The notes under the pieces were generated by a model. That model did not search any database. It had not been told where the DNA came from and worked only from the letters and a program-made list of their open reading frames with translations. From contig CAYJGR010000089.1 in assembly GCA_964370005.1 (NCBI GenBank), forward strand, positions 1-6,378: a stretch of DNA of 6,378 bases, in the 5' to 3' direction. Positions within the stretch are counted from its first letter, which is position 1; each line of letters begins with the position of its first letter. Below are positions 1 to 5,818 of the stretch, one piece after another. Origin of the DNA: Heteroruminococcus sp964370005. GTDB taxonomy: Bacteria > Bacillota > Clostridia > Oscillospirales > Ruminococcaceae. The position numbers and the translations under genes are program-made.

Positions 1-3
1 ACC

Positions 4-513
4 ATGAAAAAACTACTAATCGCTCTAACACTCTGCACTCTTGCACTTCTAACCGCCTGTGCCCAACCCCAAGATGCCCAAATTCCAAACCCGCTTGTTG
101 AGGCCGAGGGCAGTGACGACTTTGCCGAGATTGGCATTATGCTCAAAGCCCCCGCAGGTGCCGAGGACGCCGCCTATGCCATCATAAATGGCGAGGTTGC
201 CCAAATTGACTACACACTTGACGGTGTGGAATATGGCCTGCGCGCCTCCAAGACTTTGCATGGGGACGAAATCCACGGCATGAACTTCGACTTTGAAGAT
301 GAAATGTTGGGTGTGGATGCCGATGGCGACAATTATAGCTACTCTGTCGACGTTAAGATGGTGGCCGACGGCGACGGCGGTGTTGCCATTGCCACTGTGA
401 ATGTACAGGACGAAGACCCGCTGTATATCACATTGTCGGTGCTTGACGATATGTCGGCCGACACCCTGCTGAGTATGATCAGCGACATTGTAAACTTGAG
501 CCTTGAAAGCTAA
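4..513 (+). CDS. Small acidic secreted lipoprotein, function unknown
   Basis: A 169-residue protein with a lipoprotein signal peptide. The N-terminus has Lys2-Lys3, a hydrophobic stretch at about residues 4-16, and the lipobox Leu16-Thr17-Ala18-Cys19, so signal peptidase II should cut before Cys19 and leave a lipid-anchored mature protein of about 151 residues on the outer face of the membrane. The mature part is rich in Asp and Glu, has no other Cys after Cys19 and no second membrane segment. Alternating hydrophobic and polar residues at about 45-150 suggest a mostly beta fold. The stretch around residues 57-100 (INGEVAQIDYTLDGVEYGLR, then an I-HG-FDF motif) resembles, from memory, small Clostridia lipoproteins of unknown function, possibly near the DUF4367 group; this is tentative. 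The start lies 3 bases from the window edge, so its ribosome site and promoter cannot be seen. The signal peptide begins properly at this Met, which supports the start. The next gene is 164 bases away behind hairpins, so co-transcription is uncertain. Confidence 0.8.
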   Translation: MKKLLIALTLCTLALLTACAQPQDAQIPNPLVEAEGSDDFAEIGIMLKAPAGAEDAAYAIINGEVAQIDYTLDGVEYGLRASKTLHGDEIHGMNFDFEDEMLGVDADGDNYSYSVDVKMVADGDGGVAIATVNVQDEDPLYITLSVLDDMSADTLLSMISDIVNLSLES

Positions 514-516
514 GAC

Positions 517-537
517 AAATAATCCATAGGATTATTT
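517..537. repeat. AT-rich hairpin just after the lipoprotein gene
   Basis: AAATAATCC (517-525) and GGATTATTT (529-537) form a perfect 9-bp stem with a 3-base loop, starting 4 bases after the stop codon. It could act as a weak transcript end or 3' stabiliser for the lipoprotein mRNA. It lacks a GC-rich stem and a clean T-run, so I do not call it a terminator. Its right arm overlaps the left end of the 530-655 element. Confidence 0.55.
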
Positions 538-655
538 ATATCGCACATCTGCGATAGCAGGTGCATACAAATAAACGCCATGTAGATGTGCTTCTATTTA
601 GATGCCGCCCTACGGGCATGGCGAATTTATATTAGCTTTGCTAATATAAATAATC
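530..655. repeat. Compact palindromic intergenic element with 12-bp inverted ends (MITE/REP-like candidate)
   Basis: GATTATTTATAT at 530-541 is the exact reverse complement of ATATAAATAATC at 644-655, bounding a 126-base unit. Inside are more perfect inverted repeats: 539-545/550-556 (7 bp), 543-550/584-591 (8 bp), 576-582/617-623 (7 bp), 602-606/615-619 or 607-610/614-617, and 625-636/640-651 (12 bp, TTT loop). No reading frame of note lies in it, and no clear target-site duplication flanks it. The size, terminal inverted repeats and dense internal pairing fit a small non-autonomous mobile or REP-like repeat, or a structured leader RNA for the kinase gene downstream. One window cannot show copy number, so the class is inference. 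Confidence 0.5.
625..651. repeat. 12-bp stem-loop upstream of the kinase gene
   Basis: ATTTATATTAGC (625-636), loop TTT, then GCTAATATAAAT (640-651): a perfect 12-bp hairpin ending 13 bases before the AAGGAG ribosome site at 665-670. It contains the right inverted end of the surrounding element, so the local hairpin and the long-range 530-541/644-655 pairing exclude each other. It could be part of a leader structure, but there is no T-run after it, so it is not an intrinsic terminator. Confidence 0.6.
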
Positions 656-677
656 TAACATATTAAGGAGAAATGGC

Positions 678-1859
678 ATGAAAATATTAATTTGTAATGT
701 GGGCAGTACCTCACTTAAATATCAACTGCTCGACATGGCCGACGGCGAAAAAAGCCTTGCCCAGGGCAAACAGGAGCGGGTCGGCTCACAGCAGAGCACC
801 TATGCCCACAGCGATGTGAGCGGTAAGCAGGAAAAAGGCGAACGCCCCCTACCCGACCACGGCGCCGGCATAGAACTTATGATGAGCTTTTTGCTCGGCG
901 GTGTTGTGGGTAGTCTTGATGAGATCGCCTGTGTTGGATTCAAGGTGGTGCACGCCAAGGGTGTGACAGGGGTACAGCGTTTGGAGGAAGATGTTCTAAA
1001 GGCTATGGAGGATTTTAACTGCATCGCCCCCTCCCACAATCCCCCCTACATCGCCGCCATACGCCAATTTGCAAAGCTCATGCCGGGTGTACCTCTTATC
1101 GGCTCGTTCGAGACCGGCTTCCACGCCAACATACCCCCTAAGGCTTATCTTTATTCCATCCCCAAGGAGCTTTCCAAGGAACATGCCATCCGTCGCTATG
1201 GTTTTCATGGTGCATCGCATGAGTATGTGTCGGGGCGAGTGGCCGAACTTATGGGGCGGGAGGATTTGCGTATAATCACCTGTCACCTCGGTGGTAGCGG
1301 GTCGCTTTGTGCCATAAAAAACGGCGTATCGGTTGACACCACCCTCGGGTTCTCCCTCCAGTGCGGCATCATGCACAACAACCGCTGTGGCGACATCGAC
1401 CCCTATATCCCCTTCTACCTCATGGAAGAACTTGGCTACAGCCTTGAGGGAGTTAAGGAACTGCTGAACAAAAAAAGTGGCTTTTTAGGGATGTCGGGTA
1501 TATCGGGGGATTTGCGTGATATAGAACAGGCCGCCGAAAAGGGCGATCGGGATGCAATCGACACCATCGACAGTTACGCCTACAACCTCAAAAAGCAAAT
1601 TGGTGCTTACGCCGCCGCCATGGGTGGGGTGGATGCCGTGGCATTTTCGGGCGGTATCGGCGAGAATAGCCCCATTGTGCGTCGCCTTGCCCTTGAGGAC
1701 ACCGAATTTTTAGGCATAGAGCTGGACGAAAAGCGCAATGAAATTTGCCGTCCCGACAGTGAAATCTCCAAAGACGGCAGCCGTGTGAGGATATTTGTCA
1801 TCGGCACAAACGAGGAACTTATTGTCGCCCGCAAGGCCGCCGAGTTTTTAGGCAAGTAG
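678..1859 (+). CDS. Divergent acetate/propionate-family kinase
   Basis: A 393-residue ASKHA-fold kinase close to the usual AckA length of about 400. Family enzymes interconvert acyl phosphate plus ADP with carboxylate plus ATP in the cytoplasm. Visible motifs are the N-terminal phosphate loop N7-V-G-S-T-S-L-K14, APSHNPP (117-123), RRYGFHGASHEYVS (172-185), the second phosphate loop CHLGGSGS (202-209), NNRCGDIDP (234-242), FSGGIGENS (323-331) and GTNEEL (376-381). Against Methanosarcina AckA as I recall it, His123, His180, His208, Arg241 and the NEE glutamate are kept (H120, H177, H203, R236, E379/E380). Arg91 becomes K89, Asp148 becomes E145, Asn211 becomes G206, and pocket residues Leu122 and Pro232 become S119 and L227. 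The start is supported by AAGGAG at 665-670, 7 bases upstream. A phosphotransacetylase gene, the usual AckA partner, is not adjacent; an HD-hydrolase gene follows after 23 bases. The fold is certain, but acetate as substrate is not, so I leave out the ackA symbol. Confidence 0.88.
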   Translation: MKILICNVGSTSLKYQLLDMADGEKSLAQGKQERVGSQQSTYAHSDVSGKQEKGERPLPDHGAGIELMMSFLLGGVVGSLDEIACVGFKVVHAKGVTGVQRLEEDVLKAMEDFNCIAPSHNPPYIAAIRQFAKLMPGVPLIGSFETGFHANIPPKAYLYSIPKELSKEHAIRRYGFHGASHEYVSGRVAELMGREDLRIITCHLGGSGSLCAIKNGVSVDTTLGFSLQCGIMHNNRCGDIDPYIPFYLMEELGYSLEGVKELLNKKSGFLGMSGISGDLRDIEQAAEKGDRDAIDTIDSYAYNLKKQIGAYAAAMGGVDAVAFSGGIGENSPIVRRLALEDTEFLGIELDEKRNEICRPDSEISKDGSRVRIFVIGTNEELIVARKAAEFLGK

Positions 1860-1882
1860 TATAAAGGATTGAGGGATGGAAA

Positions 1883-2551
1883 ATGGATAGCCAAATCACA
1901 CTTTTTGACCTACAAAAGGATGAAGAAATCCGCACATATATACAGCAAGCCGACGCCTCTCTTGAGGCACTGGGCTATACCGAGCACAGTTTTGCCCATG
2001 TGAGCAAATGCGCCCATGCGGCGGGGGATTTGCTCACCGAGCTTGGCTATCCCGAACGGGAGGCCGAGCTTGCCCGCATTGCAGGGTTTATGCACGACAT
2101 GGGCAATGTGATAAACCGCAATGACCATGCCCAAACAGGTGCGGTCATGGCATTTAGACTTCTACAAAATCGTGGGATGTCACCGCAGGAGGTGGCCGTG
2201 GTCATAACGGCTATCGGTCATCACGACGAGCCGACAGCTTTCCCTGTTAACGCTGTGACCGCCGCCCTCATATTGGCCGATAAAACCGATGTGCGCCGCA
2301 GTCGTGTGCGCAATCAGCACCCCTCGACCTACGACATCCACGACAGGGTGAACTATTCGGTTGAGCGCTCCGAAATGAAACTTGACCCCTCTAAGTCCAC
2401 CCTGACTCTGTCACTCTCAATAGACACCACCCACTGCGCTGTCATGGACTACTTCGAAATTTTTCTCGAGCGCATGATGCTCTGTCGCCGTGCTGCCGAG
2501 TTCTTTTCGCTGACATTTAAGCTGGATATTAACGGGCTAATGCTGTTGTAG
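1883..2551 (+). CDS. HD-domain metal-dependent phosphohydrolase
   Basis: A 222-residue cytoplasmic protein with no signal peptide or membrane segment. An HD domain spans about residues 33-140, with metal-ligand candidates in order: H39 (HSFAHVSK), the HD pair H71-D72 in GFMHDMGN, H82, H113-H114 in AIGHHDE, and D133 in LADKTDVRRSRVR. This set fits an active divalent-metal phosphohydrolase of the kind that acts on nucleotides or other phosphate esters; the substrate cannot be read from sequence. The C-terminal 80 residues (DIHDRVNYSVERSE, then a beta-like stretch and a helix with YFEIFLERM) look like a conserved extension that I recall from Clostridia HD proteins of unknown role. GAGGG at 1871-1875 sits 7 bases before the ATG. 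An earlier ATG at 1876 runs into a stop after four codons, so 1883 is the start. It lies 23 bases after the kinase gene with no terminator between, so the two are probably one transcript ending at 2573-2608. Confidence 0.85.
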   Translation: MDSQITLFDLQKDEEIRTYIQQADASLEALGYTEHSFAHVSKCAHAAGDLLTELGYPEREAELARIAGFMHDMGNVINRNDHAQTGAVMAFRLLQNRGMSPQEVAVVITAIGHHDEPTAFPVNAVTAALILADKTDVRRSRVRNQHPSTYDIHDRVNYSVERSEMKLDPSKSTLTLSLSIDTTHCAVMDYFEIFLERMMLCRRAAEFFSLTFKLDINGLMLL

Positions 2552-2572
2552 AGTGCGCATAAGCTAACAGTT

Positions 2573-2608
2573 AAAAGCGGAGGCAAACCCTAGTTTGCCT
2601 CCGCTTTT
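2573..2608. terminator. Bidirectional intrinsic terminator between the HD gene and tex
   Basis: A perfect 16-bp stem, AAAAGCGGAGGCAAAC (2573-2588) and its exact complement (2593-2608), closes on a CCTA loop. The GC-rich core is flanked by A on the left and T on the right (TTTTT to 2609), so it reads as a rho-independent terminator on both strands. It starts 21 bases after the HD-gene stop and ends 16 bases from the tex stop, serving both convergent transcripts. Confidence 0.93.
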
Positions 2609-2624
2609 TATATGTGGTGTACTA

Positions 2625-4772
2625 TCATTCCACCCCGCGCATACTAAGCGATATCCTACCCTTTTTCTCATCCACCTCAAGCACCTTGACCTTGACGATG
2701 TCGCCAACCTTGACCACTTCGCTGGGGTGTTTTATAAACCTGTCACACAGGCGGGATATGTGTACAAGGCCATCTTGATGCACGCCGATATCTACAAATG
2801 CGCCGAAATCGATAACATTACGCACTGTGCCATCCAGCACCATGTCGGGCTTTAGGTCGGCAAGATCCATTACGTCGGTGCGCAGCATGGGGGGAGGGAG
2901 CTGGTCACGTGGATCTCTGCCGGGTTTTTGCAGTTCTGTAATTATATCCTGCAGGGTCGGTTCACCCAGCTTTGTCTGCTCACAAATCAGCGCAAAACCA
3001 ACCTTTTCAGCCTTTTCTTTAAGCGCCGACAACCCACCACCTCTCACATCCTCGGTGGTGTAACCGCAGTGGGTCAACACTGCTCTGGCGGCGGGGTAGC
3101 TCTCGGGATGTACCGCTGTGGTATCGAGGATATCCTCACCGTCATACACCCGCAAAAATCCCGCACATTGTTCAGCCGCCTTGGGGCCAAGCTTGGGCAC
3201 GTCGAGTAGCTCCTTACGACTTCTAAATGCCCCCACCTTTTCACGGTGTGCCACAATATTTTTGGCCAAAGTGGCACTGATGCCGGCCACATGCTCCAGT
3301 AGTGAAAACGATGCGGTGTTAAGATCCACCCCCACCGAGTTTACGCAGGTCTCGACCACTCCACCCAGTGTCTGGTCAAGGCGTGCAGGGGGCATGTCGT
3401 GCTGATACTGCCCAATACCGATGGCCTTGGGATCGATTTTCACAAGCTCGGCCAATGGGTCTTGCAAACGGCGGGCTATGGATACGGCCGACCTAAGCGA
3501 CACATCATAATCGGGGAACTCGGCCGCCGCCAATTTTGAGGCCGAATAGACCGATGCCCCCGCCTCACTCACCACCATATATGACAGTGGCATTTTCAGC
3601 TCCTTTATAAGCTCGGCCACAAAGGCCTCACTCTCACGACTGGCCGTGCCGTTGCCTATCGAAATCACATTTACCCCATGTTTTTTTATGAGGGTGGTAA
3701 GCCGTTTCTTGGCCTCCTCCACCTTGTTGTGGGGATGGGTGGGGTATATGACGGTGGTGTCGAGCACCTTGCCGGTGGCATCTACCACCGCAATTTTACA
3801 CCCTGTGCGATAGGCGGGGTCAAGCCCAAGCACCACCCTATCCTTTACAGGCGGTTGCATAAGCAGATTTTGCAGGTTTATGCCAAACACCTTTATAGCC
3901 TGTTCACTGGCATTTTGAAAGAGATCCCCCAAAAGCTCATTTTCAAGTGAGGGGAACAATAGGCGCTTAAACGAATCGGCCGCCGCTGTCTCGACCTGCT
4001 GTGCACAGGGGCTGTCATTCTTCTTCACGCCATGGAGCACAAGCCCAACCGCCCTCTCACTGTCTATATCTATGCCGACTTTGAGCATTTTTTCCTTTGC
4101 ACCACGATGTAGGGCGAGCATCTGATGCGATACAAGCTTGCTGACCTGCTTTTCAAATTCGTAGTAGTTTGCATATACGCTGTCCTCTTTGGTGGCGGCG
4201 GTCGATTTCACCTTGCCCTCATCCCAGAGGAATTTGCGCAGTTTGCCCCGCAAATCGGCATCATCCGAAAGTTGTTCGGCGATGATGTCTCTCGCCCCCG
4301 CCAGAGCACTCTCGACATCGGCCACCTCGAGTTCCTCATTTATATATTCGGTGGCAAGAGTGGTGGGGTCGTCGGTGGGGTTTTGGGCAAGCAGTGCCAT
4401 GGCCAGAGGTTCAAGCCCTTTCTCTCGGGCGACCGAGGCACGGGTTTTGCGCTTTTTCTTGTATGGCATATATAAATCTTCTATGCGGGCAAGCGTCACG
4501 GCCTCCTGTATAGCCTTTGCAAGCTCGGGGGTAAGTTTGCCCTGCTCCTCTATGGCCGAGCGCACCTCCTCACGGCGTTTTTCAAGGTTGCGCAGATATG
4601 ACAAGCGATCAAACAATTCTCGCAATTGGCTATCGTCCAAAGAACCGGTGACCTCCTTGCGATAACGGGCGATAAAGGGAATGGTGTTGCCCTCGTCTAT
4701 AAGCTCGACCGCTGCACTGACCTGCGACAGCTTTATATTAAGTTCAGCGGCAATACTTTTCATTATGTCCAT
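2625..4772 (-). CDS. tex: Tex-family S1 RNA-binding transcription accessory protein
   Basis: A 715-residue Tex protein, the usual full length. Tex is a cytoplasmic nucleic-acid-binding protein related to eukaryotic Spt6 and linked to transcription and RNA handling; its exact bacterial role is not settled. Domains in order: Tex N-terminal helical region (about 1-195, with TIPFIARYRKEVTGSLDD at 30-47 and EDLYMPYKKKRKTRA at 98-112); central linker helices (about 196-310); YqgF/RNase H-like domain (about 312-440, LGLDPAYRTGCKIAVVD, then IGNGTASRE at 372-380 and SEAGASVYSASK at 402-413); the signature ARRLQDPLAELVKIDPKAIG (433-452) and GQYQHD (454-459); helix-hairpin-helix region (about 473-545); and a C-terminal S1 domain (about 640-712, GTVRNVIDFGAFVDIGVHQDGLVHIS). 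AGGAG lies 8 bases before this ATG on the minus strand, which favours it over Met4. It is monocistronic here, converging on the HD gene. No breaks or missing motifs seen. Confidence 0.97.
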   Translation of the reverse strand: MDIMKSIAAELNIKLSQVSAAVELIDEGNTIPFIARYRKEVTGSLDDSQLRELFDRLSYLRNLEKRREEVRSAIEEQGKLTPELAKAIQEAVTLARIEDLYMPYKKKRKTRASVAREKGLEPLAMALLAQNPTDDPTTLATEYINEELEVADVESALAGARDIIAEQLSDDADLRGKLRKFLWDEGKVKSTAATKEDSVYANYYEFEKQVSKLVSHQMLALHRGAKEKMLKVGIDIDSERAVGLVLHGVKKNDSPCAQQVETAAADSFKRLLFPSLENELLGDLFQNASEQAIKVFGINLQNLLMQPPVKDRVVLGLDPAYRTGCKIAVVDATGKVLDTTVIYPTHPHNKVEEAKKRLTTLIKKHGVNVISIGNGTASRESEAFVAELIKELKMPLSYMVVSEAGASVYSASKLAAAEFPDYDVSLRSAVSIARRLQDPLAELVKIDPKAIGIGQYQHDMPPARLDQTLGGVVETCVNSVGVDLNTASFSLLEHVAGISATLAKNIVAHREKVGAFRSRKELLDVPKLGPKAAEQCAGFLRVYDGEDILDTTAVHPESYPAARAVLTHCGYTTEDVRGGGLSALKEKAEKVGFALICEQTKLGEPTLQDIITELQKPGRDPRDQLPPPMLRTDVMDLADLKPDMVLDGTVRNVIDFGAFVDIGVHQDGLVHISRLCDRFIKHPSEVVKVGDIVKVKVLEVDEKKGRISLSMRGVE

Positions 4773-4780
4773 TTTTAATG

Positions 4781-4785
4781 CTCCT
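4781..4785 (-). promoter_or_regulatory. Ribosome binding site of tex
   Basis: On the minus strand the bases read AGGAG followed by an 8-base spacer to the ATG at 4772. This spacing decides the start: the in-frame ATG three codons later would sit 17 bases away. Confidence 0.8.
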
Positions 4786-4809
4786 TTTTTCTGTATAAAT
4801 TGGGTATTT

Positions 4810-4869
4810 ATTATATTTTTAGGAAAATACTCTGTTTTCCATTATAAATAAAATTAAAAGGGTGGATAA
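4810..4869 (-). promoter_or_regulatory. Candidate sigma-A promoter(s) of tex
   Basis: On the minus strand there are two perfect TATAAT boxes, at 4810-4815 and 4841-4846. The first has AAAACA 17 bases upstream (4833-4838); the second has TTATCC 17 bases upstream (4864-4869). Both -35 boxes match TTGACA at only three positions, and the whole stretch is AT-rich, so chance matches are likely. The position, 38-75 bases before the start codon, suits a tex promoter; which box is used cannot be told. Confidence 0.35.
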
Positions 4870-4901
4870 TTTTAATATTATAAATCATGTGTGGGCATTT
4901 T

Positions 4902-5055
4902 GAGGGGTGTTTTGCGGACGATTCGTGAATCGCCCCTACGTGTCAGAGGATAGAAAGGTCAAGAACACCGGACGATTATCATTGCCCTTAAATATAAAAC
5001 AATCGCAAAGCGATACTATCATTGCTAATTCCTCACTCCTAATTGCTAATTGCCC
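4902..5055. repeat. Mosaic of short repeats and hairpins in the tex-trkA intergenic region
   Basis: No gene is supported here. The stretch contains a CGATTC-GT-GAATCG palindrome (4919-4932) nested in an AGGGG/CCCCT pair (4903-4907/4933-4937); GGACGATT twice (4916-4923, 4970-4977); TATCATTGC twice (4977-4985, 5017-5025); an ATCGC-AAA-GCGAT hairpin (5002-5014); and ATTGCTAATT twice at 21-base spacing (5021-5030, 5042-5051). The motifs resemble, from memory, dispersed intergenic repeats common in Clostridia genomes (a GTAGGGGCGATTC-type hairpin and runs of AATTAGCAATTAGG on the other strand). I read it as a decayed or composite repeat insertion. Copy number elsewhere cannot be seen. Confidence 0.55.
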
Positions 5056-5078
5056 TTTCCCTCCCCACGTGGTACAAT
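5050..5078 (+). promoter_or_regulatory. Candidate promoter of the trkA pair
   Basis: TTGCCC (5050-5055), a 17-base spacer, then TACAAT (5073-5078) preceded by TG at 5070-5071, an extended -10. The -35 matches TTGACA at four of six positions and the -10 matches TATAAT at five of six. Transcription would start near 5085, giving a leader of roughly 97 bases. It is the best promoter match I see on the plus strand before the trkA pair. Confidence 0.55.
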
Positions 5079-5109
5079 AGAAAAAAACATATAGACATAT
5101 CCTATCACA

Positions 5110-5136
5110 GGCGGGGGAGCTATGCAAGCCGCCCGC
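5110..5136 (+). other. GC-rich hairpin in the trkA leader
   Basis: GCGGG (5111-5115) can pair with CCCGC (5132-5136), or in a shifted register GGCGG (5110-5114) with CCGCC (5129-5133). A short A/T run follows (AAAATTTT, 5137-5144). The stem is only 5 bp with a loop of 14-16 bases, so it is a weak attenuator candidate at best. I do not recognise a known riboswitch class in this leader. Confidence 0.3.
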
Positions 5137-5181
5137 AAAATTTTGAGCTACATATATCTTTAATTTGCAGGGGGTTTTCAT

Positions 5182-5802
5182 ATGAATATTTTGGTTGTGG
5201 GTGCGGGAAGAATCGGGCGACAACTGGCCGAACAACTTTTTGCAGGCGGACATGATGTGTCGGTGGTTGATCCCTCGCCCGAGCGTCTGGCCGAGCTTTC
5301 GGACGACTTTGTGGGGTTCACGGTGTCGGGGGTGGCCATAGACAGCGATGTTTTGCGCCGTGCCGGTATCGAGGGGTGTGACCTTTTGGCCGCCGTCACC
5401 GACGATGATAATGTAAATGTTATGGTGGCACAGATGGCAAAGGAGATATTTTCGGTGGGACGTGTTGTGACACTCATCACCGACCCACGCCGTCGGGAAG
5501 TATTTGACCAATTTGGCTTAAATACCGTCTGCCAAACAAGCCTTACAGTCAGCGCCCTTGAGTCGATAGTGTTGGGGCAAGAGCACCTACAGGCCACATT
5601 TTATCAGGGTTCCACCTTGTCACTGCAGACAACCGACCCAAAGGATTTTGTGGGCAAACGTCTGCATGAGGTGACCACACCCCCCGCCCATAGCCTTGTG
5701 GGACTGCTCCGCCACGATGGCGAGATATATATGGCAGGGGATACGGGTAGCGAGGTAATCACCGCAGAGGACAAGCTGATTTTTGCAAAGCTTATAGATT
5801 GA
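5182..5802 (+). CDS. trkA: TrkA/KtrA-type RCK potassium-channel regulatory subunit (first of two)
   Basis: A 206-residue cytoplasmic RCK protein, about 220 being usual for single-RCK KtrA-type subunits. Such proteins form rings under a TrkH/KtrB potassium channel and gate it in response to bound NAD(H) or adenine nucleotide. The N-terminal Rossmann domain (about 1-130) has the dinucleotide loop G7-A-G-R-I-G12 and the ribose-binding acidic residue D30 at the end of the second strand (VVDP). The C-terminal RCK_C domain (about 137-206) includes DFVGKRLHEV and ends with ITAEDKLIFAKL. The family's usual Gly-Asp after the third strand reads G50-V51 here, losing the Asp. AGGGGG at 5169-5174 lies 7 bases before the ATG. 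A second RCK gene follows after 16 bases, so the two are an operon, and a channel gene is expected further downstream. The name trkA is by family; ktrA would be equally fair. Confidence 0.9.
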   Translation: MNILVVGAGRIGRQLAEQLFAGGHDVSVVDPSPERLAELSDDFVGFTVSGVAIDSDVLRRAGIEGCDLLAAVTDDDNVNVMVAQMAKEIFSVGRVVTLITDPRRREVFDQFGLNTVCQTSLTVSALESIVLGQEHLQATFYQGSTLSLQTTDPKDFVGKRLHEVTTPPAHSLVGLLRHDGEIYMAGDTGSEVITAEDKLIFAKLID

Positions 5803-5818
5803 GAGGAGGGGACAGAGT

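Noticed and set aside
517..537. The hairpin after the lipoprotein gene as an intrinsic terminator.
   Set aside because: The stem is nearly all A/T and is not followed by a T-run, so it is listed only as a repeat.
638..666. A possible promoter for the kinase gene, TTGCTA with TATTAA 17 bases on.
   Set aside because: Transcription would start near 673, after the AAGGAG ribosome site, so the message could not be translated normally; the -35 also lies in a hairpin arm.
996..1376. A 126-codon minus-strand open frame inside the kinase gene.
   Set aside because: It lies fully antisense to conserved kinase motifs, and no independent coding signal was seen.
4189..4665. A 158-codon plus-strand open frame inside tex.
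   Set aside because: It is antisense to the conserved Tex N-terminal region, has a Ser/Arg-rich composition typical of a shadow frame, and no ribosome site.
5021..5051. A possible start of a CRISPR-like array from the 21-base-spaced repeat.
   Set aside because: There are only two 10-base copies, the spacing is too short for a repeat-spacer unit, and no cas gene is in view.
5122..5163. A 13-codon leader frame (MQAARKILSYIYL) before the first trkA gene.
   Set aside because: The purine-rich stretch ends only 2 bases before its ATG, too close for a good ribosome site, and the peptide shows no run of regulatory codons.
4936..5511. A 191-codon minus-strand open frame overlapping the start of the first trkA gene.
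   Set aside because: It runs antisense through a clear RCK coding region and through the repeat mosaic, has no ribosome site in a good position, and its protein is His/Cys-rich and low in family-like motifs.
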